Assembly (NCBI RefSeq): GCF_052113205.1
Contig: NZ_JBFRCU010000023.1
Location: 1 to 64,000 of the forward strand
DNA length: 64,000 nucleotides
Direction of reading: 5' to 3'
Source of the DNA: Inquilinus sp052113205
Lineage (GTDB): Bacteria; Pseudomonadota; Alphaproteobacteria; DSM-16000; Inquilinaceae
Made by a program: the position numbers and the translations under genes. The notes below the pieces were generated by a model. The model worked only from the letters and a program-made list of their open reading frames with translations, searched no databases and was not told the origin of the DNA. Positions 8,272 to 17,246 of this stretch are shown here, piece by piece (the stretch's first letter is position 1; each line of letters begins with the position of its first letter).

Positions 8272-9804
8272 TCAGGTCACCGGCGCCGGATTGAACAGCG
8301 TCAGCGCATTGAACAGGCCCCAGCGGTCGGACCAGGGCTTGATGCGGCCGCTGGCGACGTCGAGGATCAGGCGGAACAGGTCCCAGCCGACCTGCTCGAT
8401 CGTCGCCTCGCCGCTGGCGATCCGGCCGGCATCCAGATCGATCAGGTCGGACCAGCGCTCGGCCAGGTCGGTGCGGGTCGACATCTTGATCACCGGCGCC
8501 GCCGCCAGGCCGTAGGGCGTGCCGCGGCCGGTGGTGAAGACCTGCAGCGTCATGCCCGAGGCCAGCTGCAGCGTGCCGCAGACGAAATCGCTGGCCGGGG
8601 TGGCGGCGAAGACCAGGCCCTTCCTGCGCACCCGCTCGCCGGGCGCCAGCACGTCGACGATCGGGCTCGCCCCCGACTTGACGACGGAGCCCAGGGCCTT
8701 CTCGACGACATTGGCCAAGCCGCCCTTCTTGTTGCCGGGCGACGGGTTGGCGCTGCGGTCGGCCTGGCCGCGGGCGAGATAGGCGTCGTACCAAGCCATC
8801 TCGCGGATCAAGGCGCGGCCGACCTCCTCGGTCGCCGCGCGCGGCGTCAGCAGATGGATGGCGTCGCGCACCTCGGTGACCTCGGAGAACATCACCGTGG
8901 CGCCGGCGCGGACCAGCAGGTCGGCGGCGAATCCCACCGCCGGGTTGGCGGTGACGCCGGAGAAGGCGTCGCTGCCGCCGCACTGCACCCCGACCACGAG
9001 GTCGGAGGCCGGGCAGGTCTCGCGCCGCCGCCGGTTCAGGATCTCCAGCCGGGCCTCGGCCATCGCCAGGATCGACTCCACCATGGCGCCGAAGCCCGCC
9101 TCCTCCTGCAGCCGGACGATGCCCGGAGGTGCCCCGTCGGGCAGCAGCCGCTCCGGCTGCAGCTTCTCGCAGCCCAGGCCGACGATCATCACCTCGCCGC
9201 CGAAATTCGGGTTCAGCGCCAGGTTCTGCAGGGTGCGGATCGGTATCACCGCCTCCGGCGCGTTGATCGCCACGCCGCAACCGTAACTATGGTTCAGCGC
9301 CACCACGTCGTCGACATTGGGGAAGCGGGGCAGCAGCTGCTCCTTGATCCGCTTCACCGCGAAATCCAGCGTCCCGGCCACGCATTGCACGCTGGTGCTG
9401 ATCGCCAGCACGTTCTTGGTGCCGACCGACCCGTCCGGGTTGCGGAAGCCCTCGAAGGCATAGCCCTCGAGCGGCGGCAGCGGCGCCGGCGCCCGGGTGG
9501 CTAGCTCCAGCCGGTCGAGATCCGGCGCGGCCGGCACCAGCACCGCCGCCTCCTCGACCCAGTCGCCGGCCGTCAGCGGCCGGGCGGCGCGGCCGATCAC
9601 CTCGCCGTAGCGCCGGATCTCGGCGCCCTCGGCGATGTCGGACAGCGCCACCTTGTGCCCCTGCGGCACGAACTGCCGCAGGGTCGGGCCGTCCGGCAGG
9701 CGCGTGCCTTCCGGCAGGCCGAAGGAGTTGACCACGATGGCGACGTTGTCGGTCTCGTGCAGCCGGATGGTGCGGGGAATGTCCGGCGTTCCTGGCTCCG
9801 GCAT
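8272..9804 (-). CDS. garD: Galactarate dehydratase (L-threo-forming)
   Basis: A 510-residue UxaA/GarD-family enzyme (EC 4.2.1.42) that dehydrates meso-galactarate to 5-dehydro-4-deoxy-D-glucarate. Recognition rests on long blocks that match E. coli GarD as I remember it: IVVNSFGLPEGTRLPDG, VPQGHKVALSDI, RYGEVIG, YGCGVAINAP, GLGCEKLQPERLL, CGGSDAFSGVTANPAVG, NPSPGNKKGGLANVVEKALG and the C-terminal FNPAPVT. Length also matches. It lies 12 bp downstream of kdgD, which uses its product, and GGAGAG precedes the start. Metal-dependent and cytoplasmic by family knowledge. Confidence 0.96.
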   Translation of the reverse strand: MPEPGTPDIPRTIRLHETDNVAIVVNSFGLPEGTRLPDGPTLRQFVPQGHKVALSDIAEGAEIRRYGEVIGRAARPLTAGDWVEEAAVLVPAAPDLDRLELATRAPAPLPPLEGYAFEGFRNPDGSVGTKNVLAISTSVQCVAGTLDFAVKRIKEQLLPRFPNVDDVVALNHSYGCGVAINAPEAVIPIRTLQNLALNPNFGGEVMIVGLGCEKLQPERLLPDGAPPGIVRLQEEAGFGAMVESILAMAEARLEILNRRRRETCPASDLVVGVQCGGSDAFSGVTANPAVGFAADLLVRAGATVMFSEVTEVRDAIHLLTPRAATEEVGRALIREMAWYDAYLARGQADRSANPSPGNKKGGLANVVEKALGSVVKSGASPIVDVLAPGERVRRKGLVFAATPASDFVCGTLQLASGMTLQVFTTGRGTPYGLAAAPVIKMSTRTDLAERWSDLIDLDAGRIASGEATIEQVGWDLFRLILDVASGRIKPWSDRWGLFNALTLFNPAPVT

Positions 9805-9816
9805 CGCCGCTCTCCG

Positions 9817-10755
9817 TTACGCCGCGGCGGCGAAGCTGCTCCGCGCCAGGCCCTGCACCAACGAGGCCAGCTGCTCGGTCTCCGCCTCGGTCAGGTCGTG
9901 CAGCGGCGCCCGCACCGGGCCGGAATCCCGCCCGATCACCCGCATCCCGGCCTTGATGATCGAGACCGCATAGCCCTTGCGGCGGTTGCGGATGGTCAGC
10001 AGCGGCAGGATGAAGTCGCGCAGCCCCGCCTGCACCGTCTCGCGGTCGCGGCGGCGCACCGCGGCGTAGAACTTGGTCGCGAACTCCGGCACGAAGTTGA
10101 ACACGGCGGAGGAATAGGTGGTCACGCCCATCTCCAGATAGGGCAGGGCGTAGGTCTCGGCCGTCGGCAGCCCGCCGATATAGGTCAGCCGGTCGCCCAT
10201 GCGCAGCTGGACCCGGGTCATCAGCTCGATATCGCCGATGCCGTCCTTGTAGCCGACCAGGTTCGGGCAGCGCTCGCACAGCCCGGCCAGCGTGTCCTCG
10301 GTCACGATCGCGTTGTCGCGGTTGTAGACGATGACGCCGAGCTTGGTCGACGCGCACACCGCCTCGATATGGGCCGCCAGCCCCTCCTGCTCGGACTGCA
10401 CGAGATAGGGCGGCAGCAGCAGGATGCCGTCGGCGCCGGCGCGCTCCGCCGCCACGGCCATCTGCTTGGCGATCTCGGTGCCGTAGCCGGCCCCGGCGAT
10501 CACCGGCACCCGGCCGCGGGTCTCCTCGACAGCGGTCCGGACCACGGTCTCGACCTCGGACGGGGCCAGCGAGAAGAACTCCCCGGTGCCGCCGGCGGCG
10601 AACAGCCCGGCAACGTCATAGCCGCATAGCCAGTCGAGGTTGGAGCGGTAGCGCGCCGCATCGAAGCCGTTGTCGCGGTCGAACGGGGTGACGGGGAAGG
10701 ACAGCAGGCCGGAGCCGAGCTGCTGCGCCATCTCGTTCGGGGTCATCCTGGCCAT
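9817..10755 (-). CDS. kdgD: 5-dehydro-4-deoxyglucarate dehydratase
   Basis: A 312-residue member of the DapA/NAL aldolase superfamily (EC 4.2.1.41) that converts 5-dehydro-4-deoxyglucarate to 2-oxoglutarate semialdehyde with loss of CO2 and water. Family markers are LLSFPVTPFD, the GGTGEFFSL loop, the tyrosine in VIVYNRDNA, and the Schiff-base lysine in NLVGYKDGIGD. The start at 10755 is set by GGGAGGA upstream; the frame continues further without homology. It is first in the kdgD-garD operon. The next enzyme, a semialdehyde dehydrogenase, is not adjacent. Confidence 0.95.
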   Translation of the reverse strand: MARMTPNEMAQQLGSGLLSFPVTPFDRDNGFDAARYRSNLDWLCGYDVAGLFAAGGTGEFFSLAPSEVETVVRTAVEETRGRVPVIAGAGYGTEIAKQMAVAAERAGADGILLLPPYLVQSEQEGLAAHIEAVCASTKLGVIVYNRDNAIVTEDTLAGLCERCPNLVGYKDGIGDIELMTRVQLRMGDRLTYIGGLPTAETYALPYLEMGVTTYSSAVFNFVPEFATKFYAAVRRRDRETVQAGLRDFILPLLTIRNRRKGYAVSIIKAGMRVIGRDSGPVRAPLHDLTEAETEQLASLVQGLARSSFAAAA

Positions 10756-10807
10756 CAATCGTCCTCCCGGCATCGAAATCAAGGTCGCCCTCGTTCTAGC
10801 GTCCGGA

Positions 10808-11758
10808 TCAATTCCGTTCCAACCCGATTGCTGGATCGATCGATGCGGCTTCGGTATCGGCCGGCCGGTGCTGCTCCGCCAGCCCGCCGGCGATCTCGAG
10901 GATCGCCGGCAGCAGCGGATTGTCGTTGTCCTGGCGCCAGGCGATGTACAGCTCGGCCGAGCGCGGTGAGGCGAGGTCGAGCGGCCGCAGCACCACGCCC
11001 CGGCTGTACAGGTGCAGCGCCGCCTCCGGCACGATCGAGATGCCCAGGCCGGCCCGCACCAGGGCCAGGATCGAATGGATCTGGCTGAGATGCTGGACAT
11101 AGTCCGGCAGCAGGCCGGAGCGGGCGAACAGCTCGATCACCAGGTCGTGGAAATATCGCGCCTCGTAGGGCGCATACATGATGAAGGGCTCGCCCGCGAA
11201 GTCGCGCAGCGACAGGCTGGGCGCCCGGGCGAGGGGATGGTCCTCCGGCAGGGCGGCCATCAGCCGCTCCTCGGCGACGCGGAAGCTGGCGGTGCCGGCC
11301 TGCACCACCGGCGGCCGCAGCAGCCCGGCATCGATCTGGCCATTGCCGAGCGCCTCGAACTGGTCGCCGGAGACCATCTCGCGCAGCACCAGGGTGACGT
11401 CGGGCAGCTGGCGGCGGCAGGCGGCGACCAGGTCGGGCAGGCAGCTATGGGCCGAGGTGGCGGTGAAGCCGATGCCGATCGCGCCGGCCCGGCCGGCGGC
11501 GACGCGGCGGGCCAGCAGCGCCGCGCCCTCGGCCTGTTTCAGCAGCCGCCGGGCCTCGACCAGGAAGCTCTGCCCGGCCGGGGTCAGCCGGACCGACCGG
11601 CTGGTCCGCTCGAACAGCGCGACGTCGAGGATGCGCTCGAGGATCTGCACCTGCCGGCTCAAGGGCGGCTGGGTCATGTTCAGCCGGGCGGCGGCGCGGC
11701 CGAAATGCAGCTCCTCGGCGACGGCGACGAAGCAGCGCAGCTGGTTCAGGTCGAACAT
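10808..11758 (-). CDS. LysR-family regulator of the galactarate genes (probable)
   Basis: A 316-residue LysR protein. The N-terminal helix-turn-helix is typical (MFDLNQLRCFVAVAEELHFGRAAARLNMTQPPLSRQVQ), and the effector-binding domain spans about residues 90-300. The start at 11758 is the conserved LysR start. It lies 52 bp upstream of kdgD on the same strand, so it may be cotranscribed with or control kdgD-garD. A sugar acid such as galactarate or glucarate is a reasonable inferred effector. Its own upstream region (11759-11989) shows no obvious dyad. Confidence 0.9.
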   Translation of the reverse strand: MFDLNQLRCFVAVAEELHFGRAAARLNMTQPPLSRQVQILERILDVALFERTSRSVRLTPAGQSFLVEARRLLKQAEGAALLARRVAAGRAGAIGIGFTATSAHSCLPDLVAACRRQLPDVTLVLREMVSGDQFEALGNGQIDAGLLRPPVVQAGTASFRVAEERLMAALPEDHPLARAPSLSLRDFAGEPFIMYAPYEARYFHDLVIELFARSGLLPDYVQHLSQIHSILALVRAGLGISIVPEAALHLYSRGVVLRPLDLASPRSAELYIAWRQDNDNPLLPAILEIAGGLAEQHRPADTEAASIDPAIGLERN

Positions 11759-11989
11759 CGGTGGGCGTCCCGCGTCAGTCAGGGGCGGAGTGTGCCCCGT
11801 CTGCCGCGGCTGGCGAAAGGGGAGGGACCGGATCGGCCCCCTCACCGCTTCAACTCGCCGAGTGCATGGAACCGGTTGGTCCCGTAGCGGAAGCGTCTCC
11901 TGGATCTGCGGTCGACGGCGGCAGTGACGGCCATCGGATTCCTCCCGGGTTCGGCTAAAGATAAAAGCTATGCTTCCGGTGCGTTGGGC

Positions 11990-14851
11990 TCACGGGCCTG
12001 GATGATCCAGGCGCTGCCGAAGCGTCTCGATCCAGGCGCCGGCTGTCCTGAGATCATGGGTGTCGAAGCCCTCTGTAAAGCGACCATGGACGGAGGAGAG
12101 AAGCTGATAAGCGTCCGCCATGCGGTCTTTCCGGTACCAGAGCTGGGCCAGGCTCGTAGCCGCCCGCAGTTCCCATGACACGGCGCCCTGCTGTCGCGCC
12201 AAGCCGAGCGCCTGCCCGCAGTGCTCCTCTGATGACAGAAGCCCGGCCTTGATGCGAAGCAATTCCGGCAGGCACCAGCGCTCCTCGTTTCGCTCGGCCA
12301 TCCCGATCGCGTCCTCGATGGTGTTGCCGGCCTGCACGGGCTGCCCTGCAAGCGCCAAGCCCTGCGCCAGTGTCCCGAGATAGGCCGGCAGGCGCATGAG
12401 GAATTCTGCCTCGCGAAGCTCGTCGGCCGCCCTGCGCAGCAGCGGGACCCCGGCGACATCGCCCCGCTGAATCAGCAGCACGCCTTCCAGACAATCTGCC
12501 GTCGCGTGGTGAATATCCAGCGGCTGGTTCGCCAGACTCTCCCTGACGATGCCGAGCACGCGCCCGGCGGCGGTCCAATCCCCGACATACAGGAAGACCG
12601 CGAGAGGCCAGTGGATGAGAACATCGCAGAGACTCGACCCGCTCAGGATGGCTTGAGCCTCGCGAACGGCGTTTTCCGCCGTGTGCACCGCTTGATCCGG
12701 ATACCCCTGCAACCAGAGAATGTTGGACAGGATTCCAGACGCCCTGACGCGCTGATCATGTGGAAAGCGAGCATCGGTCGCCGGGCTGCGGTGTTGCGCG
12801 AGGAAGCGATCGACGATGCGGCGTGCGTCGTCGTGATGGCCCAAGTGGAAGCGCGCTCCGGCAATCAGCCTGTCGGCCGCGAGCTGAACGGCGGAATCGC
12901 TGCTCGCCTGCGCCGCATCGCGACACATCTCCGCGAGCCTCAATGCCTCTCGATGGCTGCCGCGGGAGCGGTGATAGCTGGACAGGCCCCACAGCGCCTG
13001 CAGCCGATGCTCGCTGTCATTGAGCCGATCGGCGATCTGAAGCGCCTTGTTCCAGGCAGAGCCGACATCATGTTTCGGCCCGTTGATGCGGCGCAGCGCT
13101 ATGCTGAGGGCGGCATAGAGCTTCATCTGATCGCTTTCCTGGACTCTGCCCGGCTCCCCCGCGAGTGCCCGCTCGATGCACAGGCAGCATTCACTCCACA
13201 ATGAGAGGTGCATCCAGAGGCCAATCGCCATGACGGTCATGGACACGCCGATGGAGCGATCTCCATCCGCGGAGAACGCCCAGTCCAACGCGGCGCGAAC
13301 GTCGTCGATCTTGCGGCCATAGGCCGCGAGCCAGTCGGCGTCGGGACGCGTCTCCAACTCGGCCGCCGCCCGCTCCAGCAGATCCCGGTGATGCTCCGCG
13401 TGGCGTCGGGCGACCGGCTCGGCCTCTCCAGCCTCGGCGAGCTTTCGGAAGGCGTAGGCACGCGTCGTGTCGAGCAGGCGGTATTGCATGGCGATACCGC
13501 TCACATCCGCGGAAATCAGCGATTTCGCCACCAGGGTCGCCACTCCGTCCACGATCCCGGAAGCGGCGACGTTGCCTCCTGCCGCCACGGCGCAGGCGGA
13601 TTCCAACGTGAAATCGCTGGCAAACACGGACAGGCGCCGCAGGATGATGCGCTCATCCTCCAACAGCAGCTCGTAACTCCAATCGAATGTCGCGGCCAAG
13701 GTCTGCTGCCGCGGCGGAGCGGTCCTCCTGCCCAAGTTCTTCAGCAGGAACCCATCGTCGAGGAGAGCCGCGAGCTGGTGGATTCCGAATGCATCGACAC
13801 GGGCGGCCGCGAGCTCGATCGCCAGTGCGATGCCATCCAGTTTCCGGCAGATGTCGGAAACGAGGGGAGCTTCGGCATCGCCGAACTCGAAATCCTCCCG
13901 GCTGGCCGTCGCGCGCTCGACAAAAAGCTGCACGGCCGGAAAGTCGAGCGCCTCCGCAGCCGTCGGGTCGGACCGGCGGGGCGGGCTCGCCAGCGGCGGC
14001 AGGCGGTGTACGTGTTCATGGCTCAGCCGCAGGGATTCACGGCTGGTCGCCAGGATGTGCACGCCTGGAGCGTCGGCCTGGATCTGCTCCGTCACGAAGG
14101 CCGCGGCCTCGATGACGTGCTCACAATTGTCAAGCAGGAGCAGCAGCCGTTTGTCCCGCAAATATGTCGACAACCCGGTGACGATGTCCTGGGAGCGAAT
14201 TGTCAGCCCGAGCGCGGACGCCAGAGTGCTCGGCACCAGTCGCGGATCGCGCAGCGGCGCCAGGTCGACGAACCAGGCCCCATGATCATAGGCAGGCATC
14301 AGGGTGTCCGCCGCGGCGAGCGCAACGGTTGTCTTGCCAATGCCGCCAGGACCCACGATGGAGACGAGCCGGTGCTGCCGCAGATGTCCGAGCAACGCAC
14401 CGAGAGTATCGGCGCGGCCGATTGTCCGGATCAATGAAGGTGGCAAATTGTGCATGCGCTGGACGGTGGCGGCCGGAACCACCGGCCCCAACTCGCTGAG
14501 CTCCACCGGCGCGACAAAGCGGTAACCGCGGCCGGATATGCTCGCGACATAGCGATGCCCGGGCCGACCTTCGCCGAGCGCCTTTCTCAGCGCCGTGATC
14601 TGGACCCTGAGATTGGCTTCTTCGACGACGATACCGGGCCAGACGCGGGCCATCAGTTCTGCCTTGGTGACCAACTCGCCCGGACGTTCGACCAGCGCGG
14701 TCAGGATTTCCAGGGACCGATTGCCCAGGCGCACTGGCCTTTCCCCCTCCAGAAGGAGTTGACGGGACGGGAGGAGGCGGAAAGATCCGAACGAATAGGC
14801 GCGCTCGCGCAAGGCGGACGCGTCGACCACAGCGCTTAGCCTTTTTTGCAA
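11990..14851 (-). CDS. Winged-helix regulator with STAND-type NTPase and TPR domains
   Basis: A 953-residue protein. Residues about 17-110 are an OmpR/CadC-type winged helix (SLEILTALVERPGELVTKAELMARVWPG, then HRYVASISGRGYRFVAPV). Residues about 135-430 are an NB-ARC-like ATPase with Walker A GPGGIGKTT, Walker B LLLLLDNCEH and sensor ILATSRESL. The rest (about 480-950) is a helical array of TPR-like repeats. This is the common alphaproteobacterial 'winged helix plus ATPase' regulator, an AfsR/MalT-like signal-integrating transcription factor. There is no receiver domain. It is a lone gene between the LysR and GntR genes, so its targets are unknown. Confidence 0.88.
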   Translation of the reverse strand: MQKRLSAVVDASALRERAYSFGSFRLLPSRQLLLEGERPVRLGNRSLEILTALVERPGELVTKAELMARVWPGIVVEEANLRVQITALRKALGEGRPGHRYVASISGRGYRFVAPVELSELGPVVPAATVQRMHNLPPSLIRTIGRADTLGALLGHLRQHRLVSIVGPGGIGKTTVALAAADTLMPAYDHGAWFVDLAPLRDPRLVPSTLASALGLTIRSQDIVTGLSTYLRDKRLLLLLDNCEHVIEAAAFVTEQIQADAPGVHILATSRESLRLSHEHVHRLPPLASPPRRSDPTAAEALDFPAVQLFVERATASREDFEFGDAEAPLVSDICRKLDGIALAIELAAARVDAFGIHQLAALLDDGFLLKNLGRRTAPPRQQTLAATFDWSYELLLEDERIILRRLSVFASDFTLESACAVAAGGNVAASGIVDGVATLVAKSLISADVSGIAMQYRLLDTTRAYAFRKLAEAGEAEPVARRHAEHHRDLLERAAAELETRPDADWLAAYGRKIDDVRAALDWAFSADGDRSIGVSMTVMAIGLWMHLSLWSECCLCIERALAGEPGRVQESDQMKLYAALSIALRRINGPKHDVGSAWNKALQIADRLNDSEHRLQALWGLSSYHRSRGSHREALRLAEMCRDAAQASSDSAVQLAADRLIAGARFHLGHHDDARRIVDRFLAQHRSPATDARFPHDQRVRASGILSNILWLQGYPDQAVHTAENAVREAQAILSGSSLCDVLIHWPLAVFLYVGDWTAAGRVLGIVRESLANQPLDIHHATADCLEGVLLIQRGDVAGVPLLRRAADELREAEFLMRLPAYLGTLAQGLALAGQPVQAGNTIEDAIGMAERNEERWCLPELLRIKAGLLSSEEHCGQALGLARQQGAVSWELRAATSLAQLWYRKDRMADAYQLLSSVHGRFTEGFDTHDLRTAGAWIETLRQRLDHPGP

Positions 14852-14947
14852 TTTCTAACTTGACGAAGAGTATGGGGGCGCTCCGGGCTTGTCCATTCCG
14901 ACCAAGCCGGCGCGGCGGTGCCAGGCCCCGTCATCGGGCCGTCGGTC

Positions 14948-15640
14948 TCAGTCCCAGACTGCCAGCATCTCCCTTTGGACGTAGTCGAGATGCGCGGCCA
15001 TTGATGCCCGGGCCCGGTCCGGGTCGCCGGCGGCGATCGCGGTGGCGATGTCGTCATGGTCGGCCATGATCCGGTCCAGGAGCGTGGGCTGACGCGACAG
15101 GTGCAGATGGAAGGCGGCGCTCAGCCCTTCCTCGCGGCCGCGCCACAGGGTCAGCGCGATCTCGCGCAGCGCCTGGTTGCCGCAATGCTCGGCGATCAGC
15201 AGGTGCAGGGCACGGTCCGACTCCTGTGACCATTCCCGCCGCGCCGTCTGGCCGCGCATGGCGGCGACGATGCCGGCCAACTCGGCCCGGCCCTCGGCAG
15301 TAATGTGCTGGGCCGCCAGCGCCGCCAGCTCCGGCTCCACCAGCGCCCGGGCCTGCATGATCTCCAACGCCGAATGGTCGGCCTCGGGCAGGGCGCTGCC
15401 GGGCTTGGCCACAGCGCGGACGAAGGCGCCGACCCCGATCTTGACCTCGACCAGCCCCGCCACCTCCAGCGCGATCAGCGCCTCGCGCACGGTCGGCCGG
15501 CTGACGCCCAGCTCCTGCGCCAGGTCGCGCTCCGACGGCAGCTGCTGCCCCGGCTTGAACTCGCCGGATTCGATGGCCGCCGTGATCTGCTCGGCGATCT
15601 GGATGTAGAGCTTGCGATTGACGACCGCTTGAAGGGGCAT
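14948..15640 (-). CDS. GntR-family (FadR/FCD subfamily) regulator
   Basis: A 230-residue regulator. Winged helix-turn-helix at about residues 10-75 (IESGEFKPGQQLPSERDLAQELGVSRPTVREALIALEVAGLVEV), then an all-helical FCD ligand domain (about 90-220) with the usual Asp/His pattern. The start at 15640 (MPLQAVVNRK) fits the family. It is divergent from the L-fuconate dehydratase operon across 222 bp that hold a candidate operator, so it most likely represses that operon until a sugar-acid ligand binds. Confidence 0.9.
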   Translation of the reverse strand: MPLQAVVNRKLYIQIAEQITAAIESGEFKPGQQLPSERDLAQELGVSRPTVREALIALEVAGLVEVKIGVGAFVRAVAKPGSALPEADHSALEIMQARALVEPELAALAAQHITAEGRAELAGIVAAMRGQTARREWSQESDRALHLLIAEHCGNQALREIALTLWRGREEGLSAAFHLHLSRQPTLLDRIMADHDDIATAIAAGDPDRARASMAAHLDYVQREMLAVWD

Positions 15641-15697
15641 CCTGCCCTGCCGCTCGAAGGTCTCACCATCGGCCCGGACGGCGCCCAAAAATCTTCT

Positions 15698-15714
15698 TCT
15701 AAATCCCATTTGAG
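15698..15714. promoter_or_regulatory. Candidate GntR operator upstream of fucD
   Basis: The sequence TCTAAAT-CCC-ATTTGAG has partial symmetry about CCC (AAAT/ATTT). It shares the 11-mer CTAAATCCCAT with a site at 20386-20396 upstream of the PhyH-HEAT gene. It lies in the divergent GntR/fucD region. Confidence 0.5.
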
Positions 15715-15727
15715 CTGGCCTGACCAC

Positions 15728-15757
15728 TTGACAGCCTATCCGGGGTCACGCCCTAAT
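15728..15757 (+). promoter_or_regulatory. Possible sigma70-type promoter for fucD
   Basis: TTGACA at 15728-15733 is a perfect -35. A weak CCTAAT at 15752-15757 follows after 18 bases as -10. The fucD start is about 105 bp downstream. The candidate operator lies 14 bp upstream of the -35. Confidence 0.3.
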
Positions 15758-15862
15758 GCCAGCGCTCTGCCGTCGATCGGCGGGGCAAAGCCGCCGGAGA
15801 AGCGGCTGTGGAACGTCGCTCGGGCCGCTGTCATGGCGTGCCGTCCTGGGACGGAGACACCC

Positions 15863-17179
15863 TTGAAAATCGACCGGATCAGCGTCCTCGACATCCGTTT
15901 CCCGACCGCGAAAGCGCTGGACGGGTCGGACGCCATGAATCCCGATCCCGACTATTCCGCCGCCTATGTGATCCTGTCGACCGATGGCGGGTTGGAGGGC
16001 CATGGCCTGACCTTCACCATCGGCCGCGGCAACGACATCGTCTGCGCCGCGATCGAGGCCTTGAAGCCGGCGGTGCTGGGCCGCGACCTGGCAGAATTCA
16101 CCCGCGACATGGGCGCCACCTACCGCCACCTCACCGGCGACAGCCAGCTGCGCTGGCTGGGGCCGGAGAAGGGGGTGATGCAGCTCGCCACCGCGGCGAT
16201 GCTGAACGCGATCTGGGACCTCTGGGCCAAGGCCGAGGGCAAACCGCTGTGGCGCCTGCTGGCCGACATGACGCCAGAGGAGACGGTGCGCTGCATCGAT
16301 TTCCGCTACATCACCGACGCGCTGACGCCGGCCGAGGCGGTAGAGCTGCTGCGCAAGCAGGAGGCCGGCAAGGCGGAACGGATCGAGCGGCTGCTGGCCG
16401 AGGGCTATCCCGCCTACACCACCAGCGCCGGCTGGCTCGGCTACGGCGACGACAAGATCCGCCGCCTGGTGCGCGAGGCGCTGGCCCAGGGCTTCAAGGC
16501 GTTCAAGATCAAGGTCGGCGCCGACCGAGAGGCCGATTTGGCCCGTGCCGCCCTGGTCCGCGCCGAGATCGGCGACGACCTGACCTTCATGGTCGACGCC
16601 AACCAGGTCTGGGATGTCGGCCAGGCGATCGAATGGTCGGTCGCGCTGCTGCCGTTCAAGCCGCTGTGGGTGGAGGAGCCGACCAGCCCGGACGACATCC
16701 TCGGCCACGCCGCGATCGACCGGGTGCTGCGGCGCTACGGCACCCGGGTCGCGACCGGCGAGCATGTCCACAACCGGGTGATGTTCAAGCAGTACCTGCA
16801 GGCCACGGCCATGGGGTTCTGCCAGATCGACGCGGCCCGGGTCGGCGGGGTGAACGAGAACCTGGCCATCATCCTGATGGCGGCCAAGTTCGGCGTGCCG
16901 GTCTGCCCCCATGCCGGCGGCGTCGGCCTGTGCGAATACGTGCAGCATCTGTCGATGTGGGACTTCATCTCGGTCAGCGGCAGCAAGGACCGTCGCTTCA
17001 TCGAATATGTCGACCATCTGCATGAGCATTTCGTCGACCCGGTGCGGATCGTGGACGGCTGCTACGCCGTGCCGACCGCGCCCGGCTATTCCATCGCCAT
17101 GAAGCCCGCCTCGCTCCAGGCCCATCGCTTCCCCGACGGCAGCGCCTGGCATGACGAGCCGGTCGTGAAGGACGGCTGA
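15863..17179 (+). CDS. fucD: L-fuconate dehydratase (enolase superfamily)
   Basis: A 438-residue enzyme (EC 4.2.1.68) that dehydrates L-fuconate to 2-dehydro-3-deoxy-L-fuconate. It matches the Xanthomonas FucD / human ENOSF1 group: DVRFPT-like start, then LDGSDAMNPDPDYSAAYV, FTIGRGND, LRWLGPEKGVM, AYTTSAGWLGY, the catalytic KIK (Lys215 and Lys217), DANQVWD, WVEEPTSPDDILGH and CPHAGGVGLCEYVQHL. I placed the start at the TTG at 15863, preceded by GGGACGGAG, because homology begins exactly there and no ATG or GTG fits. It leads an operon with a sugar ABC importer. Other L-fucose pathway enzymes are not in the window. Confidence 0.93.
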   Translation: MKIDRISVLDIRFPTAKALDGSDAMNPDPDYSAAYVILSTDGGLEGHGLTFTIGRGNDIVCAAIEALKPAVLGRDLAEFTRDMGATYRHLTGDSQLRWLGPEKGVMQLATAAMLNAIWDLWAKAEGKPLWRLLADMTPEETVRCIDFRYITDALTPAEAVELLRKQEAGKAERIERLLAEGYPAYTTSAGWLGYGDDKIRRLVREALAQGFKAFKIKVGADREADLARAALVRAEIGDDLTFMVDANQVWDVGQAIEWSVALLPFKPLWVEEPTSPDDILGHAAIDRVLRRYGTRVATGEHVHNRVMFKQYLQATAMGFCQIDAARVGGVNENLAIILMAAKFGVPVCPHAGGVGLCEYVQHLSMWDFISVSGSKDRRFIEYVDHLHEHFVDPVRIVDGCYAVPTAPGYSIAMKPASLQAHRFPDGSAWHDEPVVKDG

Positions 17180-17246
17180 GCTTCGGCCGCACCATCCATC
17201 AAGCGTCCGCCCGGCAGAAGGCGGCCGCAGCAGGAGGACGAACGCC

